From an uncultured Dehalococcoidia bacterium (lineage in GTDB: Bacteria; Chloroflexota; Dehalococcoidia; Lucifugimonadales; Lucifugimonadaceae): a stretch of DNA of 60,793 nucleotides. Each line of letters starts with the position of its first letter. The stretch's first letter is position 1. The notes under the pieces were generated by a model that was given only the letters and a program-made list of their open reading frames with translations, did no database searches and had not been told where the DNA came from. Below are positions 53,112-60,793 of the stretch, in pieces. The stretch lies in the NCBI GenBank assembly GCA_913048295.1, contig CAJWWK010000008.1:1-60793 (forward strand), in the 5' to 3' direction. The position numbers were made by a program, and so were the translations under genes.

Positions 53112-54794
53112 ATGTTAAAGCACCTTACCGGAAGTGAAATCGTCTGCGAAGCTCTAATTAAAGAGGGTGTAAGCGTCGTATTCGGCATCCCCGGGGGCGC
53201 GATTCTCCCGCTCTACGGAGTGCTCTCCAAGTACCCGGCTCTGCGCCACATACTTACTCGCCACGAGCAGGGTGCTGCTCACGCAGCGGATGGCTACGCC
53301 CGTTCGACGGGAACTGTGGGCGTTGCATTTGCTACATCCGGCCCCGGGGCAACCAACCTCGTCACCGGGCTGGCGACTGCCATGATGGACTCCGTTCCGA
53401 TGGTTGCCATTACAGGGCAGGTGGGCCGCGCAGCCATCGGCACGGACGCGTTTCAAGAAGCTGACATCACAGGCGCTACCATGCCCGTCACAAAGCACAA
53501 CTACCTTGTAATGCGGGCAGACGATCTAGGTCGGACAGTTCACGAGGCGTTTCATATTGCGCGTACTGGTCGACCCGGTCCAGTGCTGATCGATATTCCA
53601 AAAGATGTCTTCATCGAGATGGGTGAATATGATCCGGACGAGTCAATCGATCTACCCGGGTACAGTGTGCCCGGCATGGCAGACGAGGCGCAGATCGACG
53701 CTGCGGCTGCCCTGATCAATCAGGCGGAACGCCCGGTAATACTCGCGGGACACGGAGTCGTTCTGTCACGGTCATTCGACGAACTGCGAGAATTGGCTGA
53801 GAAAGCCCAGATCCCCGTGGTTACGACCCTGTTGGGAATATCTTCGTTTCCAGAGGATCACGTTCTGAGCACCGGATTCCCGGGAATGCACGGGATGGCG
53901 TATGCATCACTCGCCATAGATCAAGCCGATTTGATAATTAACTTTGGCAGTCGGTTCGATGATCGTATCGTGGGGGACGCGCAGCGATTTTCTACCGGTT
54001 CCAAAAAAATCCACGTCGATATCGATCCAGCTGAAATCAACAAGACCATCCATGTCGAGGCCCCGGTTGTGGGCAACATTAAAGATGTGTTCGGGCAGCT
54101 GCTTCCGAAAGTGAAAAAGACTACCCATGTGGAATGGCTGCAGCATGTTGAGCACCTCAAGGCTGAACACCCTTCACTTCGCATCCCGGAGTCCGATCGG
54201 CTGATGGGGCAGCATGTTGTCAAGGCCCTTTCTGACGTGACGAAGGGTGATGCAATCATCACGACAGGTGTAGGCCAGCACCAGATGTGGGCGGCACAGC
54301 ATTACCAGTTCAAAAATGCGAACTCGTGGCTGTCTTCAGGCGGCGCTGGCACGATGGGTTATGAGGTTCCGTCGGCGATCGGTGCGCAGGTCGGCAACCC
54401 AGACAAGCTCGTCTGGTCGATCTGCGGTGACGGCGGTTTTCAGATGACGATGATGGAACTGGCGACCGTTGTCGAAAACCGGTTGCCGATTAAATACGCG
54501 ATTATGAACAACAACCACCTGGGGATGATTACCCAGTGGCAGAGCTTTTTCTATGACGGTGATTACCAGGCCGAGACATACACGGGGAATCCCGATTTTG
54601 TGAAACTTGCCGAAGCGTACGGAATCAAGGGAATCCGCGTAACAAGTCAGGATGAACTTGAAAGTGCCATTCGGGAAGCGAATGCCCACGAGGGCCCGGT
54701 AGTTGTCGATTTCGTTATCGAAAAAGTCGACGATCTCTACCCGATGATTCCGGTCGGCCAGAGCATTGAGGAACTGATAGAGGACCCAAACTAA
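53112..54794 (+). CDS. ilvB: Acetolactate synthase, catalytic subunit
   Basis: 560 residues from ATG 53112 with AGGA eight bases upstream; the longer frame would run back into the T-box terminator. ThDP enzyme: catalytic glutamate in TRHEQGAAHAADGYAR, FATSGPGATNLVTGLATA, TGQVGRAAIGTDAFQE, RPGPVLIDIPKD, the ThDP/Mg motif GDGGFQMTMMELATVVENRLPIKYAIMNNNHLGMI, and QWQ after it. First step of Val/Leu/Ile synthesis. Its stop overlaps ilvN. Confidence 0.97.
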   Translation: MLKHLTGSEIVCEALIKEGVSVVFGIPGGAILPLYGVLSKYPALRHILTRHEQGAAHAADGYARSTGTVGVAFATSGPGATNLVTGLATAMMDSVPMVAITGQVGRAAIGTDAFQEADITGATMPVTKHNYLVMRADDLGRTVHEAFHIARTGRPGPVLIDIPKDVFIEMGEYDPDESIDLPGYSVPGMADEAQIDAAAALINQAERPVILAGHGVVLSRSFDELRELAEKAQIPVVTTLLGISSFPEDHVLSTGFPGMHGMAYASLAIDQADLIINFGSRFDDRIVGDAQRFSTGSKKIHVDIDPAEINKTIHVEAPVVGNIKDVFGQLLPKVKKTTHVEWLQHVEHLKAEHPSLRIPESDRLMGQHVVKALSDVTKGDAIITTGVGQHQMWAAQHYQFKNANSWLSSGGAGTMGYEVPSAIGAQVGNPDKLVWSICGDGGFQMTMMELATVVENRLPIKYAIMNNNHLGMITQWQSFFYDGDYQAETYTGNPDFVKLAEAYGIKGIRVTSQDELESAIREANAHEGPVVVDFVIEKVDDLYPMIPVGQSIEELIEDPN

Positions 54795-55387
54795 TGGCTG
54801 AAACAGCTAACGGAACCTTTCAGAGGACAATCGCGGCCCTGGTGCAGGACCGCCCGGGTGTGCTGGCGCGCATCGCTGGCCTGTTCCGCAGGCGCGGCTT
54901 CAACATCGCGAGCCTGGCCGTTGGACGGTCAGAGCGGTCTGGTCTTTCGCGCATGACCTTCGTTGTCGAAGGGCCCGAAGAGGTAGTCCGACAGGTGGCC
55001 GCGCAGCTCGACCGTCTAATCGACGTGGTCGAAGTCCACGACATCACCGAACAGAACATCGTCTGGCGTGAACTGGCCCTGATCAAAGTGAGGGCCAATG
55101 CCGGCAAACGTGGCGAAATACTTGAACTCGCCAATATATTTCGCGTCAATGTGATAGATATCGGAGTCGAGAGCCTGACGATGGAAATCTCTGGCGGCCG
55201 CCAGAAAATCGACTCCCTAATCGAACTGCTCCGCAAGTTTGGACTCGAAGAGGTAATTCGCACCGGTCGGGTCGCCACGCTGCGCGGGACCTTGGTCGAG
55301 GGCGAAGACGATGGGCTGTTCCAATCGGACGCGAGTAAATCGACTTACACACTGCCAACCGCGACAGGTGAATCTGGAAGCGTCTGA
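54794..55387 (+). CDS. ilvN: Acetolactate synthase, regulatory subunit
   Basis: 197 residues, somewhat longer than the minimal ~165. N-terminal ACT domain TIAALVQDRPGVLARIAGLFRRRGFNIASLAVG, SERSGLSRMTFVVEG, LIDVVEVHDITE, then the C-terminal half (RELALIKVRANAGKRGEIL, RVNVIDIGVESLTMEISG, KIDSLIELLRKFGLEEVIRTG). ATG overlaps the ilvB TAA by one base. Gives valine feedback control to the enzyme (family knowledge). A Ser/Thr/Asp tail ends the protein. Confidence 0.96.
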   Translation: MAETANGTFQRTIAALVQDRPGVLARIAGLFRRRGFNIASLAVGRSERSGLSRMTFVVEGPEEVVRQVAAQLDRLIDVVEVHDITEQNIVWRELALIKVRANAGKRGEILELANIFRVNVIDIGVESLTMEISGGRQKIDSLIELLRKFGLEEVIRTGRVATLRGTLVEGEDDGLFQSDASKSTYTLPTATGESGSV

Positions 55388-55471
55388 CACGCCTTCATTT
55401 TCTAGCTGCTAAAAAGCTGTCGGGACTACCGGCAGAACACCAACCCATAGGCCCGAGGCTGAAACCCAGAC

Positions 55472-56470
55472 ATGGCTACTCTTTTTTACGACAAAGACAT
55501 CGACGACTCGATACTGCGCGACAAGGTGGTTGCGGTGTTGGGCTATGGATCGCAGGGCCACGCCCACGCACTGAACCTGAAAGATAGTGGGTTCAATGTT
55601 GTGGTTGGCCTGTACGAAGGCAGCCGCAGTAAACAGAAGGCAGAAGAAGCCGGGCTCGAAGTGCTCTCAAACGCAGATGCCGTCGGGCGGGCCGACCTAA
55701 TTTCATTCTGCCTGCCCGATACCACCCAGGCGAAGGTCTACCGGGAGGATGTCGAACCTAACCTGTCGGCCGGCAAAACGCTTTTGTTTGCCCACGGCTT
55801 CACGATCCTCTACGAACAGATCGCACCGCCCGAAGGTGTCGATGTCGTGATGATCGCTCCGAAGGCACCGGGCCACCGCGTGCGCGCCGTATTCGAGCGC
55901 GGGCTAGGCGTTCCGTGTCTTATCGCCGTCCACCAGGATGCCTCGGGCAACGCCCACGACATTGCAGCAGCCTACGGCAAGGGCATCGGTGGTGGCCGGG
56001 CTGGAATCCTGGAAACCACGTTCAAAGAAGAAACCGAAACCGACCTGTTCGGCGAGCAGGCCGTTCTATGCGGCGGCGTCAGTCAGCTTGTGAAAACGGC
56101 CTTCGACGTGATGGTCGAGGCCGGTTACGAGCCGGAGTCGGCGTATTTCGAGGTCCTTCACGAACTCAAGCTGATTGTCGATCTCATGTACCAGGGTGGC
56201 CTTGGCTATATGCGCTACTCGGTCAGCGAGACCGCCGAGTACGGTGATTACACACGTGGTCCGGTGATTATCGATGATCACGTCAAACGGAATATGGAAA
56301 AAGTTCTGAAGCAAATCCAGTCTGGTGAATTCGCCAGGGAGTGGATTGCCGAGAACGACGAGGGCCTGCATAAGTTCAAGCAGATGCGGGCCGAGAACAC
56401 GGAGCATGGAGTCGAAATAGTAGGCAAAGAGCTCCGAGACATGATGCCCTGGTTGGAGTCGACTACATAG
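55472..56470 (+). CDS. ilvC: Ketol-acid reductoisomerase
   Basis: 332 residues, class I (short) form. NADPH site [19 protein letters not shown] followed by [16 protein letters not shown], whose Ser residues in the beta2-alphaB loop fit NADPH use. [52 protein letters not shown] (metal-binding Asp/Glu), and [37 protein letters not shown] 84 bp after ilvN. Confidence 0.97.
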   Translation: MATLFYDKDIDDSILRDKVVAVLGYGSQGHAHALNLKDSGFNVVVGLYEGSRSKQKAEEAGLEVLSNADAVGRADLISFCLPDTTQAKVYREDVEPNLSAGKTLLFAHGFTILYEQIAPPEGVDVVMIAPKAPGHRVRAVFERGLGVPCLIAVHQDASGNAHDIAAAYGKGIGGGRAGILETTFKEETETDLFGEQAVLCGGVSQLVKTAFDVMVEAGYEPESAYFEVLHELKLIVDLMYQGGLGYMRYSVSETAEYGDYTRGPVIIDDHVKRNMEKVLKQIQSGEFAREWIAENDEGLHKFKQMRAENTEHGVEIVGKELRDMMPWLESTT

Positions 56471-56606
56471 TCACTCCTTTGTAGTGGGGATGCCAGCCCG
56501 GCGAGGTTCGAAAATTTTCCAGGTTGGCATTCAAAACAGACGGTCCATCTCGATGAGAAATTATTGATGGTCCCGCCAAAAGGTCGAAAGCGCTGGAGGT
56601 ATTCAC

Positions 56607-58175
56607 ATGGCGCAGCAGAGCAGTACTGAAGACAAAGTAATAATTTTTGACACGACCCTTCGTGACGGCGAGCAGTCTGCCGGCGCAGGCCTTACCGTCG
56701 AAGAGAAGCTTCGTATTGCTCACCAGCTAAACAAGCTTGGCGTCGACGTGATCGAGGCGGGCTTTGCGGGCAGTTCAGCGGGTGATTTCGAAGCTGTGCG
56801 CCGCATTGCGAACGAGGTGAAGGGTCCGATCGTCACCTCGCTCGCCCGGGCGGTAGATGTCGATATCGATGCGGCGGGCAGGGCGCTGGAGGGTGTCGAC
56901 AACGCACGTATTCACGTGTTCATCTCCGCTTCCGACATTCACTTGATGCACCAGATGCGGAAGAACCGCGAGGTGGTCATGGATATGGCCGTAAATGGAG
57001 TTGAACGCGCTAAAAGATTTGTTGACGACGTCGAGTTCTCGGCGATGGACGCATCTCGCACCGAGCCAGAGTATCTCTACACCATGCTGGAGGCCGTGAT
57101 CAAGGCCGGGGCGACCACGGTCAACATCCCGGACACTGTCGGGTATTCAACTCCCGACGAGTTTGGTGCCCTGATCAGGGGCATAAGGGAAAACGTCCCG
57201 AACATCGATCAGGCAGTGATTAGCGTTCACTGTCACAACGATCTCGGTATGTCTTCTGCCAACTCGCTCGCAGCCATCGAAAATGGTGCACGCCAGGTAG
57301 AAGGCTGTATCAATGGGCTCGGTGAACGGGCAGGAAACGCAGCAATCGAGGAAGTGATCATGGCGATCGAAACCCGCCCCGATCACTACGGACTCAGTAC
57401 TGGAATCACAACGGAAGAGATCGGCAATACCAGCCGAATGGTCTCTTCGATCTTCGGGTTTCTGGTACAGGCCAACAAGGCGATCGTCGGCCAGAACGCA
57501 TTCCGCCATTCGTCCGGCATCCACCAGGACGCTTTCCTGAAAGAACGCACGACGTTCGAGATCATGGAACCGGATACCGTTGGCTGGCGCGGGCAGGCCC
57601 TTGTACTTGGCAAGCTGTCGGGGAGGGCGGGCCTGCGAGCGCGCCTGCACGAACTCAACTACACCCTGACCGACGATGAACTTGCCGATATTTTCGTCAC
57701 ATTCAAGGACCTGGCCGAAACGAAGCGTGAAATTACCGATATGGACCTCGAGGCGCTCATGTCGGAACAGCACCGCCTGGTCGATACCGACCGCGCTTAC
57801 AAGGTCGGTACTGTTCACGTGGTCTGCGGTAACGACACTTCGCCGGAAGCTACAGTCACACTCGATTGTCCGGATGGCGAGTCACGCACGGTCGAAGCCC
57901 ACGGTACTGGCCCTGTCGATGCCGTTTGCAAGGCAATTGACGATGTAGTGGGTCTCGATATTGAGCTCACCGAGTTTGCCGTGACCGCGGTCACCGAAGG
58001 CATAGATTCACTTGGCGAAGTGACTATCAGGGTTGCGAAGGACGGCTCGGTCTATTCGGGTCGTGGTTCCGATTCCGATATAGTCGTGGCCTCGGCCAAG
58101 GCATATGTGAACGCAATCAACCGGCTACTCGCGATTGGTATCCAGGACCGTTCGGCCACCGAAGGCGCGGTCTAG
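56607..58175 (+). CDS. leuA: 2-isopropylmalate synthase
   Basis: 522 residues. DTTLRDGEQSAGAG metal/substrate motif, VDVIEAGFAG, FISASDIHLMHQMR, the His-x-His metal site VHCHNDLGMSSAN, INGLGERAGNAAIEEV, RHSSGIHQDAFLKERTTFEIMEP, then the C-terminal LeuA dimer/regulatory domain (VGTVHVVCGNDTSPEATV, VKDGSVYSGRG-like end), which binds leucine in homologues. CTGGAGG about eight bases upstream of the ATG. Condenses acetyl-CoA and 2-oxoisovalerate. Confidence 0.97.
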   Translation: MAQQSSTEDKVIIFDTTLRDGEQSAGAGLTVEEKLRIAHQLNKLGVDVIEAGFAGSSAGDFEAVRRIANEVKGPIVTSLARAVDVDIDAAGRALEGVDNARIHVFISASDIHLMHQMRKNREVVMDMAVNGVERAKRFVDDVEFSAMDASRTEPEYLYTMLEAVIKAGATTVNIPDTVGYSTPDEFGALIRGIRENVPNIDQAVISVHCHNDLGMSSANSLAAIENGARQVEGCINGLGERAGNAAIEEVIMAIETRPDHYGLSTGITTEEIGNTSRMVSSIFGFLVQANKAIVGQNAFRHSSGIHQDAFLKERTTFEIMEPDTVGWRGQALVLGKLSGRAGLRARLHELNYTLTDDELADIFVTFKDLAETKREITDMDLEALMSEQHRLVDTDRAYKVGTVHVVCGNDTSPEATVTLDCPDGESRTVEAHGTGPVDAVCKAIDDVVGLDIELTEFAVTAVTEGIDSLGEVTIRVAKDGSVYSGRGSDSDIVVASAKAYVNAINRLLAIGIQDRSATEGAV

Positions 58176-58204
58176 TTGCGTTTTGCGCTTGCTAACACAT
58201 GGCG

Positions 58205-58234
58205 AAGCGGCGCCCTCTAACGGGTGCCGCTTTT
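58205..58234 (+). terminator. Terminator-like hairpin between leuA and leuC
   Basis: 11-bp stem AAGCGGCGCCC (58205-58215) / GGGTGCCGCTT (58222-58232) with one G-U pair, ending in TTTT (58231-58234). It is only 30 bp after leuA and 75 bp before leuC, inside the operon, so it may reduce leuC expression relative to leuA or act as an attenuator. Confidence 0.65.
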
Positions 58235-58309
58235 GCGTTACCATTCCTAGTCGAATTAATTCGATTTAGTCTGCGTTTCACGTTTTTGTCTGGGGAGGGA
58301 TGCTCGCAC

Positions 58310-59719
58310 ATGGTCAGCACCATGTTTGAAAAGATTTGGGATAGCCACATCGTGGCGGAGCCCGAAGACCAGCCAGCGCTGATTTACATCGACCTGCACC
58401 TGGTACACGAGGTCACGTCACCGCAGGCATTTGAGGCGCTCCGGCTCACCAACCGGAAAGTACGCCGGCCCGATCTCACAATCTCCACGGTCGACCACAA
58501 CCTTCCGACCGACGAAACGCGGGCGCAGACCATCAAGGACCCGATCGCACGCATCCAGGTCGATACTCTCAGGAAAAACTGCGAAGAGACCGGCGTGGTC
58601 CTGTACGACGTCGATTCGGCCGCACAGGGCATAGTGCACGTCATCGGCCCCGAGCAGGGCTACACCCAGCCGGGTATGACCATCGTTTGCGGCGACTCCC
58701 ATACTTCGACGCACGGTGCGTTCGGCTCGCTGGCATTTGGTATCGGGACATCGGAAGTCGAGCATGTCCTCGCGACGCAAACCCTGCGACAGCGCAAACC
58801 CCAGACGATGGAAGTCCGGTTTACAGGGGAGTTACAGCAGGGCGTTACGGCCAAAGACATGATTCTCGCGACCATTGGCAAAATGGGAACGGCGGGCGGC
58901 ACCGGCTATGTGATCGAATACACCGGCGAGCCGGTCAGGAAGCTTGATATGGCAGGCCGAATGACGATCTGCAACATGACGATCGAGGCGGGGGCGCGGG
59001 CAGGTCTGATCGGCCCTGACGAGACTACGTTCAAGTGGATGCGTGGACGCAAGTTCGTGCCGAAGGGCGAAGATTTCGAGACAGCCATTGCCGAATGGCG
59101 AGAACTTGCGAGCGACGAAGGCGCGACCTACGACGCGCTGATTGAGATCGACTGCGACGTGCTCGAACCGCATGTCAGCTGGGGCACGAACCCCGGCCAG
59201 GTGGCCCGCGTAAGCGACCGCGTACCGTCGCCTGAGGATTTCGACGACCCGGCCGACAGGTCTTCGGCAGAACGTGCACTCGAATACATGGGGCTCAAGG
59301 GCGGCACCGCGATTGAAGATATCAGTATCGACCGCGTTTTTATCGGCTCGTGCACGAACGCCCGAGTCGAAGATCTCCGCTCTGCCGCGGCAGTCGTCAA
59401 GGGGCGCAAGGTGGCGTCGACGGTGCTCGCACAAATAATGCCAGGTTCCACCCTGACCAAGATGCTGGCCGAAAAAGAGGGCCTCGACCTGATATTCAAG
59501 GAAGCCGGTTTCGAGTGGCGCGAGTCGGGTTGCTCGATGTGCCTGGGGATGAACCCCGACATTCTCGTTCCGGGTGAGCGCTGCGCTTCGACATCGAACC
59601 GTAACTTTGAAGGTCGTCAGGGAAAGGGTGGCAGGACCCACCTGGTCAGCCCGGCCATGGCCGCTGCTGCTGCCATCAAGGGTCACTTTGTCGACGTAAG
59701 GGACTGGGAACAAGAGTAG
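58310..59719 (+). CDS. leuC: 3-isopropylmalate dehydratase, large subunit
   Basis: 469 residues from the ATG at 58310, ten bases after GGGGAGGG; the frame extends upstream to 58199 through the hairpin and lacks conservation. Aconitase family: [91 protein letters not shown], the first iron-sulfur cysteine in [14 protein letters not shown], and the pair [15 protein letters not shown]. No small subunit (leuD) or leuB follows in the window. Its TAG overlaps the next GTG by one base. Confidence 0.96.
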   Translation: MVSTMFEKIWDSHIVAEPEDQPALIYIDLHLVHEVTSPQAFEALRLTNRKVRRPDLTISTVDHNLPTDETRAQTIKDPIARIQVDTLRKNCEETGVVLYDVDSAAQGIVHVIGPEQGYTQPGMTIVCGDSHTSTHGAFGSLAFGIGTSEVEHVLATQTLRQRKPQTMEVRFTGELQQGVTAKDMILATIGKMGTAGGTGYVIEYTGEPVRKLDMAGRMTICNMTIEAGARAGLIGPDETTFKWMRGRKFVPKGEDFETAIAEWRELASDEGATYDALIEIDCDVLEPHVSWGTNPGQVARVSDRVPSPEDFDDPADRSSAERALEYMGLKGGTAIEDISIDRVFIGSCTNARVEDLRSAAAVVKGRKVASTVLAQIMPGSTLTKMLAEKEGLDLIFKEAGFEWRESGCSMCLGMNPDILVPGERCASTSNRNFEGRQGKGGRTHLVSPAMAAAAAIKGHFVDVRDWEQE

Positions 59720-60793
59720 TGCCCGAACTTCCTGAACAGCCAACGCCAGATTACGACCCACGACCACCCGGAGAAAGACGGACCGCCGGCGAGGGGTCGG
59801 AGTCTTCGCGTCGCACGAGGCGTCGGCCACGCAGTGGTCTGGATACGTCACCCACCCGCGGTGACAGCATTATGGGGCGGATATCGGGGCGGCAGGAACT
59901 CGAACGCGCGAAGCTCAAGAGATACGACCCGTACTCGTATGAATCGAACAGCCGCCAACTCAAGTGGCTCCTCGTTGCACTGATGGTCTGGACCGTTATC
60001 GCACTCGCCCTGGCATGGCAGGACCGATCAACTGCGGCTGTGTTGGTCGATCTTCGTGACCGTGGGCTGGCAAGCGTTCCGCCTGCCCAGTTCACTGTCG
60101 GGGGGATTCTCGACTTTGCAGTGCGAGAAGGGTTCGCGTGCGATACCGAATCGCAAATAGTAGAACTCTCCCCCGAGTGCACGGGGATCATGGATGCCCA
60201 GAGCGAATATGCAGGTGTCAAGGACACAGGATCGATCCTGTTTGTACTGCTTTTGATCACATGGCTGGCCAACATGTTTGCGTTTGGATCGTTCACCCAC
60301 CGCGCCAGCCGAAACCTGCTGACCCTCAAAAGCAAGGGTCAGGGGTTCAGCCCGGAAAAGAGCGTGTTCTGGTTTTTCGTACCGGTTTTTAACCTGATCA
60401 AACCGTGGCAGGTATTCCGGGAGTTGTTCAGAGGTAGCGATCCGGCGGTTACGACCGACGATCAACTGGCCTGGAAGAAAAAGGGCAGGGTTCCCGCGAT
60501 CGTCCACGTTTGGGCCGGAATATTTGTGGGCGTATTTTTCTTCAACTCGATAACAATAGGGCGGATCTGGTATTCAGTCCGTGAGAGCGTCGACGACGTT
60601 ATCACTGCTCACCAGCGGCTGATCATTGCCGATTTACTGCTGGTGGTCCTCGGAATTGCCGCCATAATCGTTGTGCTCGAACTCCACCACCGACAGGAAG
60701 CCCGGCACTCCATAATCGGCGACATCACTGTCACACCACCACTACCAATCGATCCCCTTGAAGAGGCCCTCAAAGAGGGGATTCGACGCAAGG
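59719..60793 (+). CDS. DUF4328-like membrane protein (partial, runs off the window)
   Basis: Open from GTG 59719 (in TAGTG at the leuC stop) to the window end: 358 codons without a stop. A charged, Arg/Pro-rich N-terminus (MPELPEQPTPDYDPRPPGER, SRRTRRRPRSG) leads to about four membrane segments: WLLVALMVWTVIALALAW, SILFVLLLITWLANMFAFG, IVHVWAGIFVGVFFFN, LLLVVLGIAAIIVVLEL. Between the second and third lies FSPEKSVFWFFVPVFNLIKPWQVFRELFRGSDP. That matches the DUF4328 hallmark (FxPVxNLxxPxQxxxELxR). Function unknown. The position where leuD normally sits makes the 1-nt overlap noteworthy. Confidence 0.8.
   Translation, partial: MPELPEQPTPDYDPRPPGERRTAGEGSESSRRTRRRPRSGLDTSPTRGDSIMGRISGRQELERAKLKRYDPYSYESNSRQLKWLLVALMVWTVIALALAWQDRSTAAVLVDLRDRGLASVPPAQFTVGGILDFAVREGFACDTESQIVELSPECTGIMDAQSEYAGVKDTGSILFVLLLITWLANMFAFGSFTHRASRNLLTLKSKGQGFSPEKSVFWFFVPVFNLIKPWQVFRELFRGSDPAVTTDDQLAWKKKGRVPAIVHVWAGIFVGVFFFNSITIGRIWYSVRESVDDVITAHQRLIIADLLLVVLGIAAIIVVLELHHRQEARHSIIGDITVTPPLPIDPLEEALKEGIRRK

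Noticed and set aside
58832-59851. 339-codon minus-strand open frame
   Set aside because: Opposite leuC and the following gene; composition is that of an antisense reading.

Overview
The window looks like part of a chromosome of an uncultured, moderately GC-rich bacterium, most probably Chloroflexota (Dehalococcoidia / SAR202-like). This placement is inference from content. The 16S rRNA 3' end at the left edge is followed by its own terminator, with no 23S gene in the following 60 kb. There is an EF-G2-type factor, a Ycf45-type R3H ATPase, an enolase-superfamily dehydratase, RraA- and HpaI-type aldolases, CocE-type hydrolases, and many TTG/GTG starts. Nothing marks a prophage, plasmid, CRISPR array or intact insertion sequence.

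Layout. 1-1.3 kb: 16S 3' end, terminator, mosaic repeat, cupin gene, tRNA-Ile(GAT). 1.4-13.3 kb: accessory metabolism (THUMP-type RNA methyltransferase, giant FtsX-type permease, alpha/beta hydrolase, Nudix hydrolase, tandem FAD oxidoreductases, nucleoside phosphorylase plus HpaI aldolase, a frameshifted beta-lactamase-like gene). 13.3-18.5 kb: a minus-strand operon pdxS-pdxT-GNAT-like-ycf45-tmk. 18.8-23.9 kb: gap, LOG-family gene, rph, ketopantoate reductase-like, RraA-like, DUF4395. 23.9-28.5 kb: two long non-coding stretches around a KamB/NpmA-like 16S rRNA methyltransferase fused to a DUF371 domain, divergent from an EF-G2 gene. 28.8-38 kb: SDR, ABC-2 permease remnant, two CocE-type hydrolases (one broken by an in-frame TGA), 2-hydroxyacid dehydrogenase, truncated comEC, enolase-superfamily enzyme. 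38-42.2 kb: ilvE, a membrane protein, a PAP2-like protein without catalytic histidines, a CpsB-like PHP phosphatase, a PIG-L deacetylase. 42.4-49.2 kb: glyA, rpsF-ssb-rpsR (S18 with a ~140-residue acidic tail), SurA-like foldase, hom-thrC. 49.3-52.6 kb: FemAB/CelD-like acyltransferase, GT4 glycosyltransferase, double-GNAT protein. 52.7-60.8 kb: Leu T-box leader and ilvB-ilvN-ilvC-leuA-leuC, then a DUF4328-like membrane protein running off the right edge.

How it fits together. Amino-acid synthesis dominates the right half: ilvBNC/leuAC under tRNA-Leu control, ilvE with its own promoter, hom/thrC and glyA. Ribosome-related genes recur: 16S, S6, S18, EF-G2, the predicted A1408 methyltransferase, and the THUMP-type methyltransferase. 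Four genes are broken or residual (beta-lactamase-like, ABC-2 permease, CocE, comEC). This may be real decay or, for the single-base cases, assembly error.

Most notable: the predicted KamB/NpmA-DUF371 fusion, which keeps both base-sandwiching tryptophans and sits divergent to EF-G2; the acidic S18 tail; the Leu T-box with a perfect 10-bp inverted repeat around its promoter; two families of dispersed intergenic repeats; and the PAP2 protein with an erased active site.
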